11,898 nt of DNA from Paraglaciecola arctica. GTDB lineage: Bacteria > Pseudomonadota > Gammaproteobacteria > Enterobacterales > Alteromonadaceae. Shown here piece after piece: positions 7,916 to 11,898 of the stretch. The notes under the pieces were generated by a model. It saw only the letters and a program-made list of their open reading frames with translations, was not told where the DNA came from and did no database searches. Position numbers and translations under genes: made by a program. Where the stretch lies: positions 1 to 11,898 of the forward strand of contig QIJM01000439.1 in the NCBI GenBank assembly GCA_003232445.1. The letters are read 5' to 3'. The stretch's first letter is position 1, and every line of letters begins with the position of its first letter.

Positions 7916-8721
7916 CAGGCTGAAAACCTCACTCTGTTGATACGATACAAACTTAAGCCTAAAAATAGTGATACTAAGGCACAAAGCATTACATACTGCC
8001 AATCACCGACAGGTGTGGTGTAAGAAACAAAATAAGCGTCACGGCTGAGTTCAATAATATGAAATATTGGGTTCCAGGTGAGCAGATACCAATATTGAGA
8101 TGGGATCATAGTTGCCGTAAAAAACACCCCCGATAGATAAAACATCGGAGTTAGCACCATGGCCAGAAGTTTGGGTGTATCTTCCCATTCTTGTGTAGCT
8201 GCGCACAAAACTAAACCTAAACCAAAGCTGATAATAATGAGCAAACCATTAGCCAAAAAAAACGGTAATAGCTGATCAGGTACTACATCAAACCCTAACC
8301 ATGCCAAAACAGCCATGATCACCATATATACTATCGCGTAGGTGGCTATTTCGATAACTAACCGAGTAATAACAGGGTCGATGGGCGCAACTTGCCTGTA
8401 TGCAAATAGCGCTTTATTTGAGGCAATACCTAATGAAAGTTGAGATAATAATTTTGAAAACAGTTTAAACGGTAATATGCCCGAAAACAAAAACAAGGCA
8501 ACCGGTACATTGGCTAAACTATTACGGTCGATAAGAGTAAAAAGCAATCCTAATACAGCTGCTTGTGCCACAGGCTCGGCAATGGCCCAAAAATATCCTA
8601 ACTTTGAAGAACCAAAGCGTGCTTTCACCTCGCGCATTAGTAGTGCATGTACCGTATCGCACATTATTTTAAACGAGCTTCTGCTGGGTGCAGCATGTGT
8701 AAATTCAGAAGAGTTTGACAC
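7915..8721 (-). CDS. kpsM: KpsM, membrane subunit of the capsule ABC transporter
   Basis: Inner-membrane permease of the ABC-2 family that passes the capsule polymer to the periplasm. 268 residues (E. coli 258), with about six hydrophobic segments near 51-68, 73-95, 121-143, 153-177, 187-204 and 242-259. Family landmarks include LLMREVKARFGSSKLGYFWAI (cytoplasmic entry helix, 27-47), PIDPVITR (113-120), SGVFFTATMIP (197-207) and WNPIFHIIELSRDAYF (216-231). Translation most likely begins at a GTG at 8721 that shares its first G with the kpsF TAG stop (TAGTG); GGAG lies 11 bases upstream at 8733-8736. An ATG at residue 20 is the alternative start and would leave the family core intact. The stop overlaps the kpsT start by one base. 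Confidence 0.94.
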   Translation of the reverse strand: MSNSSEFTHAAPSRSSFKIMCDTVHALLMREVKARFGSSKLGYFWAIAEPVAQAAVLGLLFTLIDRNSLANVPVALFLFSGILPFKLFSKLLSQLSLGIASNKALFAYRQVAPIDPVITRLVIEIATYAIVYMVIMAVLAWLGFDVVPDQLLPFFLANGLLIIISFGLGLVLCAATQEWEDTPKLLAMVLTPMFYLSGVFFTATMIPSQYWYLLTWNPIFHIIELSRDAYFVSYTTPVGDWQYVMLCALVSLFLGLSLYRINRVRFSA

Positions 8722-9761
8722 TACTGAAAATACTCCAATACACCGACTACTTTATGCCTATTTACTTCATCAACCACTATTACACTTTTTATGTGGTTTT
8801 CGCGCATCATCTGTTCTGCCTCTATTAATCGCTGCTCTTGAGAGATAGTAATAGGGATAATGGTCATCATGCCTTGGGCAGTAAGGGTTTTAAAGTCAAC
8901 GTATTGAACTAAACAGCGGCGCAAATCGCCATCAGTAATGATCCCTTGTAGAGCGCCATTTTTTTCTACTATAGCTAAACCTAAGGTAGAGCGTGTCATA
9001 GCTAATATAACGTCATGCATTGACTGGTTCATTGTAACTAAAGGTAAATCAGTAATATGCATCACATCTTTAACTTGGGTTAACAAGCGTTTACCCAAAC
9101 TCCCACCAGGGTGATAGAGGGCAAAATGATGAGGTTTAAAATCCCTAAGATGAATTAAGCCTACGGCTAATGCATCACCCATCACTAAGGTGGCTGTGGT
9201 TGAAGATGTGGGAGCCAAATTGTTTGGACAAATTTCACGCTCTACTTTTACATTTAATATAGCGTCTGAATTTTTTGATAAGCTACTTTGTACATTACCC
9301 GTTATGGCAATAATTTTATTGCCAAAATTCTGTAAAGATGGAATGAGCTTTAAGATTTCGTCAGTCTCACCAGTGTTTGATATTAACACGACTACGTCAC
9401 TTGGCTGGATCATACCTAAGTCGCCATGAAAGGCTTCTGCAGGATGCACAAAAAATGAAGGTGTACCTGTTGATGCCATAGTCGCTGCAATCTTACGACC
9501 TATGTGTCCTGACTTGCCCATACCAGAAATAATTATCCGGCCCATGCTGGCTGCAATCAAACATAGTGCTTGCTCTAAACCCTGTTCGCAGTGCAGTGCC
9601 ATATTTTTGATTTGTAGGCTTTGGGTTACGATCGACTCTTTACCATGCTTAATCGCTTCCTTTAACTTATTTTTATCAACACCTTCATGCAGTTTAGTCG
9701 GATGTGTAAACGGTACAACAACGTTTATTGCAGTGTGTATCTTCACCGAATTGTTACTCAT
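8721..9761 (-). CDS. kpsF: KpsF, arabinose-5-phosphate isomerase
   Basis: Interconverts D-ribulose 5-phosphate and D-arabinose 5-phosphate, the first committed precursor of Kdo, in the cytoplasm. 346 residues from the ATG at 9761. A sugar isomerase (SIS) domain spans about 40-215 with ISGMGKSGHIGRK (78-90), HPAEAFHGDLG (106-116), SNTGETDE (128-135), CPNNLAPTSSTT (178-189) and HPGGSLG (217-223). Two CBS domains follow, at about 230-290 and 296-346, the first with GIITDGDLRR (273-282). The N-terminus is some 20 residues longer than in E. coli KpsF. An in-frame ATG lies six bases upstream (9767), but the AGGG at 9771-9774 is only 3 bases from it and 9 from the ATG at 9761, so the latter is preferred. 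In this locus it feeds the Kdo linker made by KpsS and KpsC; a housekeeping KdsD would do the same reaction for lipopolysaccharide. Confidence 0.94.
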   Translation of the reverse strand: MSNNSVKIHTAINVVVPFTHPTKLHEGVDKNKLKEAIKHGKESIVTQSLQIKNMALHCEQGLEQALCLIAASMGRIIISGMGKSGHIGRKIAATMASTGTPSFFVHPAEAFHGDLGMIQPSDVVVLISNTGETDEILKLIPSLQNFGNKIIAITGNVQSSLSKNSDAILNVKVEREICPNNLAPTSSTTATLVMGDALAVGLIHLRDFKPHHFALYHPGGSLGKRLLTQVKDVMHITDLPLVTMNQSMHDVILAMTRSTLGLAIVEKNGALQGIITDGDLRRCLVQYVDFKTLTAQGMMTIIPITISQEQRLIEAEQMMRENHIKSVIVVDEVNRHKVVGVLEYFQ

Positions 9762-9770
9762 AACCATTTG

Positions 9771-9774
9771 CCCT
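9771..9774 (-). promoter_or_regulatory. Ribosome binding site that decides the kpsF start
   Basis: AGGG on the minus strand, 9 bases before the ATG at 9761 and only 3 before the ATG at 9767. Normal spacing favours the downstream start. The signal is short, so the choice is tentative. Confidence 0.45.
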
Positions 9775-9780
9775 AATAAT

Positions 9781-9936
9781 TTATGTCAATCTAATAATTG
9801 AAGTGAAATTTCTGTCGTTACACATCACTCCGACCACTTCATTTAACACACGAATAGCCACTTGTTCCTTTCCATTTAGCTGCACCTGCACAACAAAACT
9901 CCTTGTTAAAATTAATAACCATTCAACACCGCCCAT
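9781..9936 (-). CDS. Small ORF of unknown function, 51 aa, upstream of kpsF
   Basis: An uninterrupted frame from ATG to TAA directly upstream of kpsF, ending 19 bases before its preferred start. AGGA at 9944-9947 lies 7 bases before the ATG. A second possible start, a GTG at 9891 (residue 16), has AAGGAG 7 bases before it and would give 36 residues. The product has a hydrophobic start (WLLIL at 6-10), a valine-rich middle and a single Cys; I recognise no domain. Its ATG is 12 bases past the stop of the decayed gene upstream, as if both once belonged to one transcript. Good start signals support translation, but the short length and the decayed neighbour leave open that it is a remnant or a chance frame. 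Confidence 0.35.
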   Translation of the reverse strand: MGGVEWLLILTRSFVVQVQLNGKEQVAIRVLNEVVGVMCNDRNFTSIIRLT

Positions 9937-9948
9937 ACTCACTTCCTG

Positions 9949-10208
9949 TTAATTAAATTTTCGGGCGATCCCATTAAACTCAAACTGATTAAAACGGCCT
10001 TCAAAGTAGACTATTGCGTCTGGCGTAGTAACAATAATGCTATCTATGGTTACAGTTGCATCTAGGCTGGCCTTTCTAGATTGCCCATTAAGTAGCTATG
10101 TATTATCTGAATAAAAATATTCAATCAACAAATAATCCAGCATAAACAACGCACTTAATGCAAGACTAAAGCGTTTTTAGATTGGTTAAGGCGATGCATA
10201 AATTTCAT
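9949..10208 (-). pseudogene. Decayed gene for a small membrane-anchored or secreted protein
   Basis: Downstream of kpsS on the same strand, ATG at 10208 opens a basic start (MKFMHRLNQSK) that runs to a stop after 17 codons. If one A is added to the A5 run at about 10176-10180, the frame passes into a hydrophobic helix (RFSLALSALFML, then DYLLIEYF), meets an amber TAG at 10096-10098, and continues in the same frame for 48 codons to TAA at 9949, ending in a polar, protein-like stretch (TTPDAIVYFEGRF). A basic start followed by a hydrophobic helix is what a signal anchor looks like. One frameshift and one nonsense codon would then have disabled a gene of about 86 codons. I do not recognise the family. 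It may instead be chance frames in noncoding DNA. Confidence 0.4.
10102..10131 (-). promoter_or_regulatory. Possible promoter for the kpsF-kpsC operon
   Basis: On the minus strand GATAAT (10102-10107) fits a -10 box with five of six consensus bases. TTGTTG (10126-10131) lies 18 bases upstream as a weak -35; TTGATT (10123-10128) at 15 bases is an alternative. The spacer holds a dyad, TGAATA-N4-TATTCA (10108-10123), that could bind a regulator. It lies in the gap between kpsS and kpsF, inside the decayed gene. The boxes are weak and no experiment supports them. Confidence 0.25.
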
Positions 10209-10213
10209 TCTAA

Positions 10214-11410
10214 TTAGCTCAATATGATTTTTGAAATTGCAGCGAAGGTATTTGTTGGTTTTATATAGAAACTCCCTGGTATTTGATTATTTTCTTTTAA
10301 AAACTGTGTGAATCTTGAAAACATTTGAACGCAAGGTATACAAGATATTTTCCAAAACTCATGTAGCTCTTTCTGGCTAGTCATGCCCTCCATATTATAT
10401 ATAGCGTTACCTAATACTTTAGTTGGGGTGCCGTGATGAAGTGAAGAGATACCCACTGTACTGTTGACTGTAATAGTCCCCTTCGCATGTTTTAACAAAG
10501 TAGGCAAGTGAGTATCATGACAATAAAATACCCGTTGATTAAGATCATATGCATAACAAAGCTTTTTTATGAACCTTTGGTAATTATTAAAACCTCTATC
10601 CATTGGATGATGTTTAAAGACTAGGAAATCATCTTTTGCCGCATTTTTTGCAAAGGACTCAATTACGGTACTTATAAATTCTTCTACAGAACCAAAAGGG
10701 GAATGAAATAAAATTTGGCTATCCACACTCACTTGTAACGGTACAAGAAAATACTGTTTAGACAGATTGTTTTTAATAGACTTTGACAACTTATAATCGT
10801 TGGATGCATACATGACTTTTCTTACTGCTGCTCTAACCCAACTAAAAGCCTCTTCAGTGAATAACCATGGTCTATGATGAATATAATGTTTATATTTATA
10901 CGAATAGATAAGTTTAAATAAGTAATAAATGAATGCATTAGCTGACATAAAAAAAAATGAATTTTTTCGTGTCAAGTTTTCGCTATGAGATATAGATAAG
11001 CCAGAGCTATTAAATTTTTCAAATAACTCAGTAGAGAACAATGAATTGCTATTCACACCTTCTTGTTCAAGCGTAATAAATGAAGGGCGTAAATACCCCT
11101 CTTCGAATGCCCACAGATCCAGACTTTGTTCTGAAGCAATGTTCTTGGCAATCCGATGATAAAACCTGCAATCGCCAAACACTACAATATCAGTAATATT
11201 ATACTTGCTTACATACGCTTTCAAAAACTCAGACCAATCTCTTGGCTTTCCTAAATAGGCTGTAGTGCGTTTATTTCGAGAAAATATTTCGTCACCACCA
11301 TTAATCGTAATTTGATAAGTAGTTACATCAATCTGTTTTGTCATGAAGTCTGCGAGTTGTCTGAAAAACGAGCCTACTGGTCCTTGTAAAAATAGTATAT
11401 TTTTGTACAT
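10214..11410 (-). CDS. kpsS: KpsS, capsule Kdo transferase that starts the linker
   Basis: Adds the first beta-Kdo to lyso-phosphatidylglycerol, making the acceptor that KpsC extends. 398 residues (E. coli about 389). Family motifs appear in order: LFLQGPVG (6-13), TINGGDE (35-41), VFGDCR (77-82), WAFEEGYLRP (100-109), GVNSNS (118-123), VPLQVSVDSQ (223-232), FKHHPMDRG (265-273) and TVNSTVGISSLHHG (314-327). A clear GGAG five bases before the ATG at 11410 supports the start. The coding strand is notably AT-rich, especially between about 10850 and 11000. It is first in the locus and lies about 450 bp away from kpsF, whereas in E. coli kpsS ends region 1 beside kpsC. The repeats upstream of it are the likely control region. 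Confidence 0.93.
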   Translation of the reverse strand: MYKNILFLQGPVGSFFRQLADFMTKQIDVTTYQITINGGDEIFSRNKRTTAYLGKPRDWSEFLKAYVSKYNITDIVVFGDCRFYHRIAKNIASEQSLDLWAFEEGYLRPSFITLEQEGVNSNSLFSTELFEKFNSSGLSISHSENLTRKNSFFFMSANAFIYYLFKLIYSYKYKHYIHHRPWLFTEEAFSWVRAAVRKVMYASNDYKLSKSIKNNLSKQYFLVPLQVSVDSQILFHSPFGSVEEFISTVIESFAKNAAKDDFLVFKHHPMDRGFNNYQRFIKKLCYAYDLNQRVFYCHDTHLPTLLKHAKGTITVNSTVGISSLHHGTPTKVLGNAIYNMEGMTSQKELHEFWKISCIPCVQMFSRFTQFLKENNQIPGSFYIKPTNTFAAISKIILS

Positions 11411-11452
11411 CTTAACTCCATGGTCACTGGAAAAGAGAATCTTAAACTTCCC

Positions 11453-11517
11453 TGTAATTAAAACTATTACAAAATGTAATTAAACCTATGCAAAATGTAA
11501 TTAAGCCTATTACAAAG
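11453..11517. repeat. Three tandem 21-22 bp dyad repeats, probable operator array
   Basis: Units lie at 11453-11474, 11475-11495 and 11496-11517, all beginning TGTAATTAA. Units 1 and 3 contain perfect inverted repeats TGTAAT-N7-ATTACA; unit 2 has TGTAAT with a degraded right arm (ATGCAA) and is one base shorter. Dyad centres are 22 and 21 bp apart, two helical turns, so three dimers would sit on one face of the DNA. The junction of units 1 and 2 can also be read as ATTACA-N3-TGTAAT. The array begins 43 bp upstream of the kpsS start. The binding protein is unknown; the half-sites do not match Crp, FNR or Fur consensus. Confidence 0.7.
11466..11493 (-). promoter_or_regulatory. Possible kpsS promoter inside the repeat array
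   Basis: On the minus strand TGTAAT (11466-11471) matches the -10 consensus at five of six bases and TTGCAT (11488-11493) is a weak -35, with a 16-base spacer. The -10 is the right arm of repeat 1 and the -35 is the degraded arm of repeat 2, so a bound regulator would cover the promoter. Transcription would start near 11458, giving a leader of about 48 bases. Weak without mapping data. Confidence 0.3.
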
Positions 11518-11596
11518 TGATAAATTCCGTCCTATAACTTGTGTAATACGCTGTTCTCTCGTATTTACTCAATTATTTCTTTTGCAATGTAGGTTT

Positions 11597-11624
11597 TTTA
11601 TATCCGTGCAGAGAGCAGTGAAAA
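11597..11624 (-). promoter_or_regulatory. Alternative upstream kpsS promoter candidate
   Basis: TATAAA (11597-11602) with TTTTCA (11619-11624) 16 bases upstream, on the minus strand. Four of six -35 bases and five of six -10 bases match consensus. If used, transcription would start near 11590 and the dyad repeats would fall downstream of the start site, where a bound protein could act as a roadblock. Chance matches are common in such AT-rich DNA. Confidence 0.25.
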
Positions 11625-11753
11625 CGTAATTACTTTTTATTTATTCAAATGGGCTGGTTTCTCGGTTTAAGTTACGGTGTTAAGGGGTAAAATATCACTC
11701 GGATTTTTTTATGATATACAATGAATTAACTGCCAAATAACAGGACACCCTTG

Positions 11754-11898
11754 TTAATTAATTGCGCTGATTAGACCGTCTTTGTCAGCGTCTAGTGGAT
11801 GAATGGTCATCGTTGTCAGAATCCAATTTAGCTATTAAGTCTTCTTCAGCGATTAATGCCATAGATGCGAACGTCAGCGCGACCAGTGAGATTAACTT
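11754..11898 (-). pseudogene. Frameshifted, shortened EF-hand protein gene (runs off the window)
   Basis: Reading inward from the right edge, the frame starts within a signal-peptide-like run (KLISLVALTFASMALIA) and continues into a first EF-hand loop start, LDSDNDD, before a TGA at 11785-11787. The next frame carries LDADKDGLIS (from 11795), a canonical DxDxDG calcium loop, and stops three residues later at 11754 with Asn in place of the usual Glu at loop position 12. In intact two-EF-hand secreted proteins the two loops are normally tens of residues apart; here only about five codons separate them, so an internal deletion plus a frameshift is the simplest reading. The true start lies beyond the window. 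Two calcium-loop-like motifs within about 20 codons, in neighbouring frames after a signal peptide, make chance unlikely. Confidence 0.6.

Larger units (their letters stand above)
11411..11753. other. Noncoding leader upstream of kpsS
   Basis: A gene-free, AT-rich stretch between kpsS and the right-hand EF-hand remnant. It holds three tandem dyad repeats, two weak candidate promoters, an extra half-site TGTAAT at 11542-11547 and a short palindrome GTAATTAC at 11626-11633. I found no frame with a convincing start and no strong intrinsic terminator. No ops/JUMPStart element (GGCGGTAG core), the RfaH signal of E. coli capsule operons, is visible on the transcribed strand. Confidence 0.6.

Noticed and set aside
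7916..8002. Longer kpsT start adding 29 residues
   Set aside because: The added residues overlap kpsM, do not resemble KpsT N-termini, and the TGATG junction start gives the normal family length.
10108..10123. ArgR box
   Set aside because: Half-sites TGAAT and ATTCA are six bases apart, not four, and nothing links arginine control to this locus.
11453..11517. CRISPR array or replication iterons
   Set aside because: There are only three units with no distinct spacers and no cas or rep gene nearby; dyad symmetry and position in front of kpsS fit an operator better.
11690..11753. Intrinsic terminator near the T7 run at 11704-11710
   Set aside because: No stable GC-rich hairpin precedes the T run on either strand.

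Overview
The window carries an ABC-transporter-dependent (group 2 type) capsular polysaccharide locus from a Gram-negative bacterium. The moderately AT-rich base composition and the protein sequences fit a marine gammaproteobacterium of the Alteromonadales type, but the genus cannot be fixed from the sequence alone. All eight intact large genes lie on the minus strand and are transcribed from right to left: kpsS, a gap of about 450 bp, then kpsF, kpsM, kpsT, kpsE, kpsD, a large glycosyltransferase gene and kpsC.

The genes cover most of one export and assembly machine. KpsS and KpsC build the poly-Kdo linker on a lyso-phosphatidylglycerol acceptor. KpsF isomerises ribulose 5-phosphate to arabinose 5-phosphate for Kdo synthesis. 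KpsM and KpsT form the inner-membrane ABC transporter, KpsE the periplasmic adaptor and KpsD the outer-membrane export protein. The only serotype-specific gene is a 740-residue two-domain glycosyltransferase between kpsD and kpsC: an N-terminal GT-A domain with DxD and ED motifs, and a C-terminal Capsule_synth-like domain. It is the best candidate for the enzyme that polymerises the whole capsule chain. No kpsU, kdsA or nucleotide-sugar genes are present, so precursors must come from elsewhere.

kpsF, kpsM, kpsT, kpsE and kpsD overlap one another by 1 to 14 bases and are probably translationally coupled. The glycosyltransferase and kpsC follow after short gaps. kpsS stands apart upstream. Its leader has three tandem 21-22 bp repeats, two of them perfect TGTAAT-N7-ATTACA dyads on the same face of the helix, which look like operators for a dimeric regulator of the locus.

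Both edges hold broken genes. On the left is a 29-codon N-terminal fragment of mobA. On the right is a frameshifted, shortened EF-hand protein gene that runs off the window. The kpsS-kpsF gap holds what looks like a decayed small membrane-protein gene, followed by a 51-codon ORF of unknown function. Together these suggest a capsule cassette that was inserted or rearranged among genes now in decay. No tRNA, rRNA, CRISPR array, insertion sequence or convincing intrinsic terminator was seen.
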